Positions 22,750 to 40,000 of a stretch of 64,000 bases of DNA are shown here, piece by piece (the first letter of the stretch is position 1; each line of letters starts with the position of its first letter). Origin of the DNA: Apostichopus japonicus (taxonomy: Eukaryota > Echinodermata > Holothuroidea > Aspidochirotida > Stichopodidae). The position numbers were made by a program, and so were the translations under genes. The notes under the pieces were generated by a model, which was given only the letters and a program-made list of their open reading frames with translations, was not told where the DNA came from and did not search any database. The stretch spans positions 25,000,564 to 25,064,563 of the forward strand of contig NC_092571.1 of NCBI RefSeq assembly GCF_037975245.1. The letters are read 5' to 3'.

Positions 22750-25700
22750 TATTGATAAATATTTATGATAGTTTAAATATTGAGGCATATGAAATTTGCA
22801 GATCAACAGTTTATTTTTATATTGAATATATATGAGAAAGTTTCTGGGGAAACAAAAACATTCTGGGGAAACAAAACTTTGTAGAACAAGGGAATCTTGA
22901 CCGGTTTTCTCTTATTTGTGGAGTACGAGGGGGTGTCTTAACAAATAGTTAATTGTACAATTAGGATGATTCTTGATATGTAAAGTTGTTAGATATTTGG
23001 GAAGTATGTGTCACAGCTGTGAGAGAGTGTTTCAATGTCATGCCTCACAACCATTAGGTTCCTGGTTCAGAAACCTTACCGTGGTAGCAGATTCTATTGA
23101 CCCGTTCAAAACTGCGGCTATACCAGTGAGTGTTGTTGAGCAGAGCCTAGAACCGTGGATCTGGTGTTACTGGGTTGTGAATAGGAATTGAGTTCTATCA
23201 CTGGTTTCAAAACAACTTTGATTGTTAATGCAGCACTGCAGTGATGATAAATATGGTGTTTACTTCATGCCCCTCCCTCCTCCCTCCCTACCCTCAGTTT
23301 ATGTGCATTTATAGTTATCTATATATATATATATATATTAATAAGTGCGTAAATATATTTGAAACGGCAATAAGTTTTCCGAACAGTGCAAAAGCTGTCA
23401 AACCCAGGCTTACGCTCCATATGCCATATTAAAGGCATTGAAGACTCGCCCCAAACCGCATGCGGCCATCTGAAAAGTTAACTTTCTGTTGCTTGCAAGT
23501 GACATTTTGTTTGTGTCGCTACAAAATGCAGACAGTAATGAAACGTGATACCTTGTTATCTTTAGCTGGACCAGACATGTCCATCGCTGTATCGTTTATA
23601 CGCTGTGCTGTGGGTATTGACCGCAGCTGTATGTACTGACTGTACACTAGTGTCTAATTACAGATGGTAGCAAGCTGTGCGTGTATTTTCTGGGATCGAT
23701 GGTGGTGTTTAACACTTCTGTTACACTTCATTTGAAACTAGGTAGAATTACCGGCATTAGACGTTTCTTTTTGCGCGAGTCTTCACGCCCTTTAACCAAA
23801 TGGGCTATATATAAATATTTATATATGGATATATTTAAACTGCCTCGAAGCCAAGCAACTTACCAGCTATGTGGAAAAGTAATCATAGTTATCCAATTTA
23901 AGAGGATGGATTTCATTTAGGTGTTATTGTAAGAATTCTAAAAGAGACTTGTTCATGTTTTTTAAATCTGTTAATAGCTAAAGTTACATTCGGATGTGGT
24001 ATCATGTTTTAAAGTCTATTTTTCATGCCCTTCCCTTTTTTTTGTGCAATAGAAAGAGTTTTACTTAGTTAAGATCTAAAGCAATGTGTGTACATTGTTA
24101 TCTGTACAAAAGAAGTGGCAACCATCTTGTGCATATATTGAAACACTCTTAAAATTATCACTTTTGGTTTCTTGCTTGAAGCAAAGGAAACCTATGCAGT
24201 CAGGTTGGTATGTGTGTACGTGTGCGTTTGTTTTCTATCTGACCGAGGACTTGAACAAAAGAATTCCAGGTCCTCGGTTGTGATTTCTAAAGAATCACCA
24301 CGTCCTCTGAAGAATTCTATTGTATGGGGTATTGTTAAGGTTAGGGTACGTGGATTTGAACAATGGAAAAAACAATGGAGTCCTCGTTTGGAATGAAATA
24401 CAAACATGCGTGTGTGTCTGTGTGTGTGCGTGTGTCTGTGACGCTTGCTTGGGTCCGTGATAACTCAACAACAAAGTGATGGGATATTTGTCATACTTGC
24501 TATGTGGATAAAGTACACTGAGAAGGTGTGCCCTAATGAGTTATGAATATTAATGCGGTTATGGGGTCAAACATAAAAAGCTTTACTTTGTATACAGTTG
24601 TTAGTTAAGAGCTGGTTCATGTAGGTGCAACTTTTATGGGACTATCTGGGCCCCCAAAAATACCAGGCCCTTTTTTGGGCTGAGTGGGCCTAAAATTTAT
24701 TTCCACTGCAAATGGGTAATGTTTAGTACCAATTGGGCCCATATTTTCTTTACATTGCAAAAACTCTGTAACCTTGAGTCAGATTGTAGCCAAACTTGGT
24801 ATGGATGGGTCAAAACGTTTGTCTATGGGTGTATCAGTGTGTGTGTGTGTCCAAGTTTGGGTCAGAAACTCCTCTTAAACAGCCTGGCCGATTTTCGTCA
24901 AACTTGGTGGGTAGGTAACCCAAGGTGAACCTTTGTGTCTAGCAAACCCCCTGAACCAAAGGTCCAATTAAGTTTAGTTTTGTTTTTTGCTATAACTCCA
25001 AAGGGAAACATTGAATTGACATTGAATCTTCACAGGTATAATGTAAAATGTCAAGTACTACGAAAATATATGGTTGCCATGGGAACTGAGGTCAAAGGAC
25101 ACATTATCTTAGGTCAAATGTATAATTTGGTGTAGTTTTGCTGGCAATGAGATATGCAACTCCTTGGATTTCCCCTTGTTTTACTTTTACTCAGTAATTA
25201 GGCCCTTTTGTTAAATGAAATTTGAACTGTAATATCTTTAAAAAAGATTTATTTTTCAATGAAGATGGAGAGATCTTCCTATTTGTTATGATTCAAATGT
25301 TATATCTTGCCATAAAATCTGACAAATAGGCTGATGTTTTAAGATTTAAGAAACAACGAGTTCATTCATTTCATTCGGGTGGAAACCGCTAGAATGTTAT
25401 CTTTACGTCATCTCAGTTTGAGTAATGCTTGGTAAAATCGTTAACATTAAAAATGCAAATAGCTGCTTTATTAATTTTTCTTTACCGAAAATTTGTATAC
25501 TGTGAAAAAAATGTTCAATACAAAGAGCAAATATCAAACTAATACAGTAACACATATTATGTATTTCTTCCAATTCGTTCGTTCGTACGTTCCTTCGGTT
25601 CAACGATTCATTCAATTAATACAACCAATACACAAGATATTATATTTAGAAGCGTTGTTGGGCGAACCCACTCCTTTGATCCCACCCCCTCTTCCAAACA

Positions 25701-26302
25701 GACCTTTGACCTTACTTGAAATGTCACGTGTAATAGAATATAATATATATAATAATTAAAACATATCATGTAAATACCTCCACAGTATGAGAGGAAACAT
25801 TGGACGTTTATTTAGCGCAACTTCCATCGTGGTCATAAAAATAAACACATCCACGGGTACGATGAGCATGCAACGTTCTATCAAAATATGTGGTTACCTT
25901 GGTAACTGGAGTCAAGGGCAACGCCACTGGGAAACATTGAATTAACATGCAACTATGATCACAGATATAATCGAAGAAATTTGAAAACGCCGAAGCTTCT
26001 AGATTCATGACTATTGTTCTTTTACACAAAAGCTGGAAATCAGTGGGAACGCGCGCGATACGATTTCTAAGGCAGCACGTTCGTATACATTAATATGATA
26101 AAGCCAGAAATATTGAATAGACGTGGAACGTTCAAATGTAGTAAGTATGATCAAGTGGTAAAAGGACATATTGTTCGCGTCTGTGCGGAGTTCATGAATG
26201 AGCGGTGTCAAGTTTGAACATGTCTGTTATTATGTAGCCAATAAGCATATATTCCTTAAAGGTGGTCGATATGAGATAGGCCTATATGCAACTCCGTGGA
26301 TT
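22750..26302. other. Intergenic stretch with dispersed repeats
   Basis: No gene recognised. Apart from the MITE at 23433-23791 it holds a TA tract (about 23321-23340), GT-rich sequence (about 24405-24440 and 24835-24855), and two related repeat blocks at about 24995-25175 and 25870-26300. The blocks share attgaattgacattgaa-like and tatgcaactccttggatt-like segments. Confidence 0.6.
23433..23791 (+). mobile_element. MITE with TTAA target duplication, copy 1
   Basis: Flanked by TTAA at 23429-23432 and 23792-23795. The left end AGGCATTGAAGACTCGC pairs with the right end, whose reverse complement is AGGGCGTGAAGACTCGC. The 359 bases carry no transposase. TTAA duplication is characteristic of piggyBac and Kolobok groups. 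A truncated copy in opposite orientation lies at 41853-42185. Confidence 0.8.
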
Positions 26303-26360
26303 GCCCTCTTCAGGGGCGTAGCGAAGTTTTTTTTTGTTGGGGGGGGGGTGTGGAGAATTT

Positions 26361-27755
26361 GATTTGCCGACGGATCTGGAAGTGGTGACTGAAATGGGGG
26401 AGGGGTCTAAGGGGAGGGGGTCTACCCCTCCCCTTTAGAAAATTTTTAGTTTTGAAACGTCCTTAGATGCAATCTGGTGTATATTTTAAGTCAAATTTGA
26501 TTTGCCGACGGATCTGGAATTGGTGACTGAAATGGGGGAGGGGTCTAAGGGGAGGGGGTGTCCCCCTCCCCTTTGGAAAATTTTTAGTTTTGAAACGTCC
26601 TTAGATGCAATCTGGTGCATATTTTAAGTCAAATTTGATTTGCCGACGGATCTGGAAGTGGTGACTGAAATGGGGGAGGGGTCTAAGGGTAGGGGGTTGT
26701 CACGAACGACTTTATTCATTGTACGTGTATTCAGTATATGCTGGTCAGGGTGATAAGTAGGTCACACGTCGTGACTGACAACTTGTGCGTTTTTTCTGGA
26801 AGCGACGAGAAATGATGGCGCTATTCGGTATTAGCGAGTACAAATTTCCAGAACATACGGGAAGTAATTTTTAGCAGGTGACCGGATATGGTCGACCAGT
26901 GAACGATGCACTATCAGTCGTATCTTCGAGACATGGATGATTCTCGATGTTATTTCGTCAGGATTCCTGGAAAAGAACTTTCGGGAGATCTAACCTCGGC
27001 TATATAAGAAGAGATATTTTCGGTGATTTAGAGTTTAGTTTTCCGATCTATTGTGAAAGAAATTCATCTGAGATAAAAAATTAATTATCGAGGGGACGGA
27101 CGGAGGAACCGGTGGACTGTTTGTTTATTAGATTGGTGCGTCGTTTAACCGGGACAGGCGTGACTTCGGCAGAGTTTTTCGGAGTTCATCCAGGAGGAAG
27201 CCATCCTTGGGATACAAACGTTGAGTCGAATTGGACCAGCGGGGAACGGTTTTGCTCCTGACCAAGTCACGGGATACCAGCCTACGAGGGAGAATCCCGA
27301 CATCGTTGTTGGTGACGCAAGGAGGTCAGAACAGCTACGAAAGGAACCGAGAGCCGGCACGCGCCGCGTAAGATAAGTTAAGTAATCTTTTAAAAAATTA
27401 ACGGCCGTACAATATTGTAAAATCTGTCTGTATCATTCCAAATTTCTAGTACCAATAATCCCTGTACAAATCAGTAGAGATCGTATCATTGTAAATATAT
27501 CGTTTTTGTTAACTTTCAGAAACATCTCAGTAGTCTTTTGGTCCTTTGAGTTTACTTCCCTGAATCTATCTAAAATTTTATTTTTATCGGCCAAAGGAAA
27601 AACCCGGGGTCGCAACAGAGGGGGCGCTAGAAGGTGCCATTTTGTTTTATCCCGCGGAAGTTGTGACAGGGGTCTACCCCTCCCCTTTGGAAAATTTTTA
27701 GTTTTGAAACGTCGTTAGATGCAATCTGGTGCATATTTTAAGTCAAATTTGGCAC
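26361..27755. repeat. 138-bp tandem repeat inside the hAT-like element, third copy interrupted
   Basis: Unit starts gatttgccgacggatctgg and includes ggtgactgaaatgggggagg and gaaacgtccttagatgc. Starts at 26361, 26499 and 26637 give an exact period of 138. The remainder of the third unit resumes at 27669 after the inserted LTR. Confidence 0.85.
26698..27668 (+). mobile_element. Solo LTR of a retrotransposon
   Basis: Begins TGTCACGAACG and ends GAAGTTGTGACA (TG...CA ends with TGTCAC/GTGACA inverted repeat). Exact 5-bp target duplication GGGGT at 26693-26697 and 27669-27673. A TATATAA box lies at 27001-27007, consistent with an LTR promoter. 971 bases with no internal gag/pol, so it is a solo LTR left by recombination. 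Gypsy-type is my guess. Orientation follows the TATA box. Confidence 0.85.
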
Positions 27756-27938
27756 GGAAGAAGCTCCCGTTCTCCTTTTCTCTATTCAGCTTTCCTTCTT
27801 TCTTCCCCTTCCGCTCTCTTCACCTTTTCTCCTTTTGCCGACAGACCCAAAATTTGCCGACAGCGACCAAATTATTGGGGGGGGGGTGACACCCCCCACA
27901 CCCCCCCCCCCCCCGCTCGCTACGCCCCTGGCCCTCTT

Positions 27939-28745
27939 GATGTAAAATTGTAGTTGATTACAATCGTTATGTACGGCGCAGTCATAAATATAACTACGTC
28001 ACAGTATGACTTTAAAAAGAGTTAAACGTATTTCATACTTACTAAACTTGTCACGTATTTAATACAAATTCCTCTGTTGAACATTTTTTGAATGGAACTC
28101 TTTGGATTGCTATAACAAATATCTTTAATCAAAGAAAGTTGGTATTTATTAAGATTTTCAAATCTCATAGAACTAAAACAACACGCATAGCCGTCTTGAC
28201 AAATCACTGAATATACTTATCAGTTAAACTCGAAATACCACCCTACCTCCCCGACCCACTTTCTCCTACCCCTAGGTTCACCAAGCTCCCCTAACGCCAG
28301 ATAAAAATCTCGATATGGTATGGGGGCGCCCTCAGTTATGTCTGGTGTCATTAATAATCGGCTCTTTGACCGAAAAAAGAAAACATCCAACTCTATACAT
28401 TTATAAGATCTGCACGAAACAGCTATAATACATACAAACACGTGGGATACATGTTAATATTCGGTATCCGTAGTGACATCGTTTTAATTTGGGAGGGGGG
28501 GGGGGCAATTGGTTCTCTTTTTCATCACATATTTAATCTTCTTTTTAAATCAAATATTCTGCTTGATTGTAATAACGATGTCATCTCGACATTCCTGAAT
28601 GGTGTTTCTGCTCTGCTAATCGAATTATCTCTGTGAGACATTAACGGTTGAAAATTACTTGTTCATTTTGTACGGTAGGCCTCTCTGTTCAAGGGCAATT
28701 CTTTGAGGTGATGGGGATAGCCTATACTTATAACACAGTACTTGA
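27939..28745. other. Intergenic stretch, nothing recognised
   Basis: AT-rich sequence with a short G tract near 28493-28504. Downstream of the C-type lectin stop; it may include its 3' UTR. No clear polyadenylation signal was seen close to the stop. Confidence 0.4.
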
Positions 28746-34151
<5,406 letters not shown>

Positions 34152-34608
34152 AATTTTCTGATTTATATTATTCGTAACGTTTTGTAACTTCGCAACAGCG
34201 TCTTTTCGGTACATAACGTAAAATGAATTGATTAGCTTTCTACTCAAGTATTTCACCGGCGAAGGTAGAAATTAATTAACTCCGATTTCCGTTTAAAATA
34301 GAACAAAAGAAAATTTCTTTCACAATAAATATCCAAATAATCGATTATTGATAGGACTAGGATTATCAGAAGTAGGCTAAGTTGTTGTTTGAAATTCATG
34401 TAGGAAAGAACGAATGCATAGAGAATCCATATCGGAATATCTCGATTTATTTGCAGCTACGATGTACCTAATGCATCTGTTATGCATAAAAGAAAACTAG
34501 AGTAAGACTTCAATTTCTGTAAAAAGTCAAGTACCTAGTAGTTGTTAAATTATCTTGCACATGTATGTCACAGAACGACAAAGGCTGACTGTAACTTTTA
34601 ACCAACAT

Positions 34609-34658
34609 TTGTTTCATTTTGATGGTCAAATTATAATTTGACCATCAAAATGAAACAA
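34609..34658. repeat. Perfect 50-bp palindrome
   Basis: Two 25-base arms with no spacer. The left arm starts ttgtttcattttgatgg and ends aaatta; the right arm is its exact reverse complement. No coding sequence nearby; it lies about 460 bases upstream of the lectin signal-peptide exon. Confidence 0.95.
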
Positions 34659-34927
34659 CAGCAGTGACATTAGAGGCTAAGACGGTGTAACTACTCGATG
34701 ACGAATTAAGGCAAAAGTATGAAAAAGTGCCAGTGTAACATTGGCTGCCATATCATAATAGAGCGAATGAATTCTGCTGTTTAGATTGAGAAGTACTGAA
34801 ACTTAATGACTCGCAGGTCCCCAGTCTCAGAGCTCGTTGCGGTCATTGCTGCAAAAATTGTTCCTTTTTTAAACTGAAGGGAAAAAAGGAACACTTTTGA
34901 TCCTTGCGTATACTACTTACATCTTAG

Positions 34928-35210
34928 CACAAACCTATAGTGTATAGGCTACATGTATATCTACACACAGACCTATTGTGTAGGCTACATGTATCTACTG
35001 TACACACAAACCTATAGTGTATGCTACAGGTATCTACACACAAACCTATAGTGTAGGTTGCATGTATCTACACACAACCTACAATGTAGGCTACAGGTAT
35101 CTACACACAAACCTATATAGTGTAGGCAATATGTATCTACCCACAAACCTAAATTGTAGGCTACAGGTATCTACACACAATCCTATAGTGTGGGCTACAT
35201 ACAAACCTGT
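34928..35210. repeat. About 40-bp minisatellite
   Basis: Seven to eight copies of a unit built from cctatagtgtaggctac and aggtatctacacacaaa, with length variation. Between the lectin and DED genes. Confidence 0.9.
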
Positions 35211-35225
35211 GTGTATTCAACAAGT

Positions 35226-37003
35226 CACTAACAGTCATGCATGTTGAGTAAGTTTATTATTCGTATAGGTCTTTTGAATGATATATCTGTTTAAAGACAG
35301 TTTCGCTTAAAAACTTCAGAAAAGAAAAAAACTCATAATGAAATTGCTAAGCGAAGGACTTTATAACATACAATAGAGCAATATGAAATCCCTGAATTTC
35401 AATGAAGTTCTTTAAATTTTCTTTTAAATATTCTTATAAAAAGAAATAAGATAACTCATGCTACAAAAAACTATTATTTTCCTTTCATGTACACGTTTCA
35501 CTTTTTTTGCTGGCTATATCTTTATTCTTGATTTAAAAAAGTCATTTTATATCAATATATTCTCATTATTGATCGCTTGAGAATATCAATATCTTTTCAA
35601 AAGTTGTTTCTTACATTGTCTGCTTTAGGTCTTATTGCGTTTCCATCCAAACTCTAAATCAAAAATATTTCAGAAAACGTAGCCACACAAGCTTGCATAT
35701 AGGATTGTACTGTACAACTCTTTCGACAAAACATGTCATTTAAACAGCAAATAAAATTGAAATTTACAGTTTTAGAGGTTAACTTTGTCCAACCATACTG
35801 ACTTCATTTCATTACGAGAAAGTAAAACATTTCAGTCGCATTTATTTACTTCTTAAGAATTGGTCGACTGAATAACTTTCGTTGATATTTCATCATAATT
35901 TCATGAAAAGCAATGCATGCACTTTTTCATATAGCTATTTTGAATTTCGAGACTTTGCTGAGTTAACCTAGGTTAAAAGTCTTCAAGTTTCCCCTGAGAC
36001 AAATTTGATAATTACGCTAGCTATTTTAGCCCAGCTGTTACGTACATGTTTTTTCCATTAAAATTCTAAATAACGTAATAAATTGTTATTTTTTACTAAT
36101 TGTTTAATGATGATTAGGAGCTAATATAAACTAGCGAGCGAAAGAAATTTGTTGACGTCTTATTTAATTGCGATCGGAGAACCATATGATTGAACTTATC
36201 TAGGAAGAACAGTAATGAACTGAATGAAAACTACATATAATACTTCTAACTACTTATTTCTCTGCTTTTTTGTTGACTTATTTTTTATTTCGTAGAGAAC
36301 ACGTTGATTTTCTTAATAATACATTTATATGTATGTGTGCAAAAAGTACTCCATATTTGTCAATTATATTATTTTATATTATTATTAGGATGGGTGATTA
36401 TTGTTATTTAAGGATTGGTTCAGGTGTTTGACATGTCTATTGTGTATGAAAGAGCACAAAAAGACAAAAAGAACAGTGGCGAAACTACCATGATAGCAGG
36501 CTCTGTTAAGGAGATATGACACTTTGAAGATATCAAAATTTCTTAGAAAATTACTGGTGTAGAAAGACTAACTGTGAGGGTGTGATGTCACATCCTCACT
36601 TCCTTGACATGTGTGAATATATTTCTTTAAAATTATTTACATTTTTTAACACATTTGAAAATAATATAATCAAAAATTCTTCAGATGTTTAATCTCAAAT
36701 ACTTCCTTTGACAAATATGAGATCTCCTGACATATCTTTTGGTTGAAAGTCATGAAATCTAACAAAATATTTAGAGCAAAAAACAAAGACTTTTCAGGAA
36801 TGTGAGGCAGTGATATCACAGCTAATCAGATTTCACCAGTTTCTACACAATCTGATAAAACTTTACACTTCAATATCTTTTTAACCGAAAAAGATATTTG
36901 AATTTTTTTTTCACCATTGTGTTTCTTTTATTGTCCTCTTTCATATAACATAAACATGTATGACAACTGAATCAATCCTTTAAAGTCCTTTACCTTGCTA
37001 CGC
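35226..37003. other. Intergenic stretch, nothing recognised
   Basis: AT-rich with no long frames, no family motif and no clear repeat. Probably true spacer between the lectin promoter side and the 3' end of the DED gene. Confidence 0.5.
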
Positions 37004-37009
37004 TTTATT
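37004..37009 (-). terminator. Polyadenylation signal of the DED gene
   Basis: The + strand reads tttatt, so the transcript reads AATAAA 27 bases after the TAA stop at 37036. A second tttatt at about 36926 could be an alternative. No transcript evidence is available. Confidence 0.5.
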
Positions 37010-37035
37010 GATTACAATATGGAAAAAAATAGTAT

Positions 37036-40000
37036 TTATGAGAAACCCACTTCTGGACACATAATTGCATCAACTATTGGATTGTTCTTTCTGTAATCTC
37101 TGACATGTCTGGCACATTCTTCAATTCCTTGTTCTGTCAGAAAATTTTCCAGTGTTGAGATGTTTGCAGGAGATATCATTGAAGTTTGGGTCAACTTGTC
37201 CAACAAAAGTCTCCCTGGTGTTCTGTGTTTCTGGATGTTAGATATAGCCTCGTCGTGTAAATGGAAGATGGTTGCTAGTTGAGTGCATTGGTCCGCATTA
37301 AGATCTTGTGATAGGTTATGTTTGAGGTGTGAGAAAGCTCTTTGCATTGCTGGAAATTTAAACAAAGTAGAAAAATTGTTATTCAGAATTTTGAAAAAGA
37401 AAGAATATAATACAATTTGTGTCGTGTTTAACGTTTCTTGGACATCTTGTCTCACTTCTTTCTGGAAACAGATGTAGTGAAGTTAAATATTTAATCAGTT
37501 TGTATACTGCTACAGTAAGTATACTGTTCATGTCATATGACACATGTTACCGTGTTAGGAACACAAAGTAGTAATTACTGATGCATCGTTGCGGGACATG
37601 AACAGTAGTTGCTGTACCAACCATTTAGTGCGAGTTCGTTAATACGCGATTCTAAAATGAAGTCGTATCTAGTCGTTTTATGCTATAAGTAGGTATATGG
37701 GTATACCTGAACATGACCTTTGTTCGTTCTCGGCATCACGAATTGACGTAACTTAAAGAGTGATGTGAACTGGATTCAAGCGGTACCGTACGTACCGTAC
37801 TCTTTACTTCATCTCGTATGCAATCTCATCTTCATAAACTCCTTGTCCGGTCGCGCAGTTCTTTGTCTTACATGGGGAACAAGTTAACAGCTTTGCAAAT
37901 GTTACAGTGTCACCTGTAACACATGTTACCGTGTTAAGAACACAAAGTAGTAATGACCGATGCACGGTTGTGGGACGTGAACAGTAGTTACTGTACCAGC
38001 TATGAGTATTGGCTGGCACATTCTGTATGAATGATATTCCTGATACATTCAGACTAATACTTCCATGTACTTACATCTGCTTTAAAGTAAGCTACTTACT
38101 TTCAGGCAGTACGCGTTGGAATGGAGATGTGGCTTGATCTTTACGTAATAAGTTTCCAATCTGTTGAAGAAAAGTGTGACAACGAACTCCCGGAGATTTC
38201 TCTGTAAACTCCTTTTAAAATCTCGATGATGCTTGACACTTGTTCGAGTGAGTAAATTTGATCAACTTTTCCACTTGTAAATTTACTGTAGTAATTAGGT
38301 TTTTTCTCTCTGTGAACATTTTGAAGAATAGCTTAAATATTGATCTTTACGGAATGTATTGTAAATCTTATACTATATTGCGTCCGATAGCTTGTCAAGC
38401 TTGTATCAGAAATTGGAAAAATGCGTAAAAAAGGAAATTTGAAATTATCTCGGAGAATTGTTGCATAAAATATATCATGGATTTGTTCAAAGAATGTGCA
38501 AGATAGGAGTTATACAGTTAGAACTATTCTCAAAACATAATCGAAAGTGAATTTTGAAGGCTCGCGTCAAATTCATATAGAATTATCACATAGTAATGAT
38601 AGAAATTGACAGAAATCAAATTACCTTCAGTTCGATATTGATTTGAAACAGAACCTTATTTGTCGTTGCATATCTTGCATCAATCTCTAGATTAACGGTG
38701 TCTTTCATGCCTTTGTTCTGCAGATGGAATACAACCTTGTGCCTGTTCCGTAACCAAAGTGTAGACAGTGCGACTTCCTTTTAAGAGAGTGAAGAAATAA
38801 GACTTTCTATCATATTTAGGAAGTCACGCATTTTGCACGAGCTTCAAAGAGAAAACAGAGGACCAGAACTTACTGGCATTCATAAATAATAATAATAATA
38901 ACAATAATAATAACAACAACAATAAATAGTAATAATATAGCAATAATAACAGTAATAGTAACTACTGCAATGGATAATAACAATAATAACAACAATAATA
39001 ATAACATAAAAAATAATAACAACAATAATGCAGGGGCTTATGGATTACAAATTAAACACTTTAGAAGTCATTTCAGATGGGAAAACCGTACATTGCTCCT
39101 GGATGAAACCCCAGCCTTCCATGACTCGTCCGGGGTTCGAACCCCGGTTAAATGTTACCAGTTGTGACATTTATACGAAGGACGATACTTTCCCCGTCTC
39201 CAAGCTATAAACAAAACGTTATAAGCGTCGAAATGGCATATATACTTGAAATGGAGGGGGCAATGACCCGGAGAGGGTTAATAAGGCGGAGTGCAAAAAT
39301 GTTTCACCAGTCGTGGTAACCTAGATAGATCAGAAGGCGTATGCATATGAGACAAAGGTAAGAGGGGTCAAAATAAAGTAAATACATTGTTATCCGTAGA
39401 TAAATAAAACCTAACCACTTTTCTGGGATATGGGCTACACCTGGACGAACTGCTGGTAATACTGAAAGGTAAAGACGAATCCATAGATTTGAGTTGGACA
39501 GAAACAGGATGATGAAGTTGAATGCCCTTTCGATGGTAAATTTCTTCATTGATAAGACTCTATGAGATAAAGGAAACAAAATGTGATTACTTTCACAATA
39601 ATCTTTACTTATTTCATAGAACCGGTAAGATATTTTGGATGATATCAATAAATTTCTCACGATGTATTCAGTCTGCACATTGACTTAAGGAAAACATTTG
39701 TACACTTGTTTTTCATTCAGCAATTTACAACCCAGACGACTGTCCTTTTCTTTCTGTGTGAATGTATACACATCATTTATAAAATACTGGAAGTGCAACT
39801 TATTTACAGACTAAAGGTACACTGCACTTTGTTGACACAGGGATTTTATCAGTGCTTACACTCTTCTTGATGTAATGTCAGTGACCTTTGACCACATTCC
39901 AACCTGATTGCACTATAATTGTAATATCAGATGCAATATCCAAATTTTATAACAAAAAAAAAACACACCTTTCTGAGATCTGGAATCTCTTATTTCCGTG

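Larger units (their letters stand above)
26311..27930. mobile_element. hAT-like element carrying internal tandem repeats and a nested solo LTR
   Basis: Ends CAGGGGCGTAGCGAAG and CTCGCTACGCCCCTG. Exact 8-bp target duplication GCCCTCTT at 26303-26310 and 27931-27938, the hAT signature. The interior has a 138-bp tandem repeat starting at about 26361, 26499 and 26637; the third copy is split by an LTR at 26698-27668. No transposase. The ORFs here are chance. Confidence 0.88.

Noticed and set aside
23681-23920. Two related open frames (FLGSMVVFNTSVT) at 23681 and 41963
   Set aside because: They fall within two copies of the same MITE; shared sequence reflects the repeat, not a protein.
37804-38019. 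Cys-containing frame on - (VTFAKLLTCSPC...)
   Set aside because: Overlaps a duplicated intronic segment of the DED gene and would break the phase-consistent exon chain.
39125-39150. Possible tRNA or SINE B box (ggttcgaacccc)
   Set aside because: No matching A box, no cloverleaf and no tail found nearby; only a short near-palindrome.
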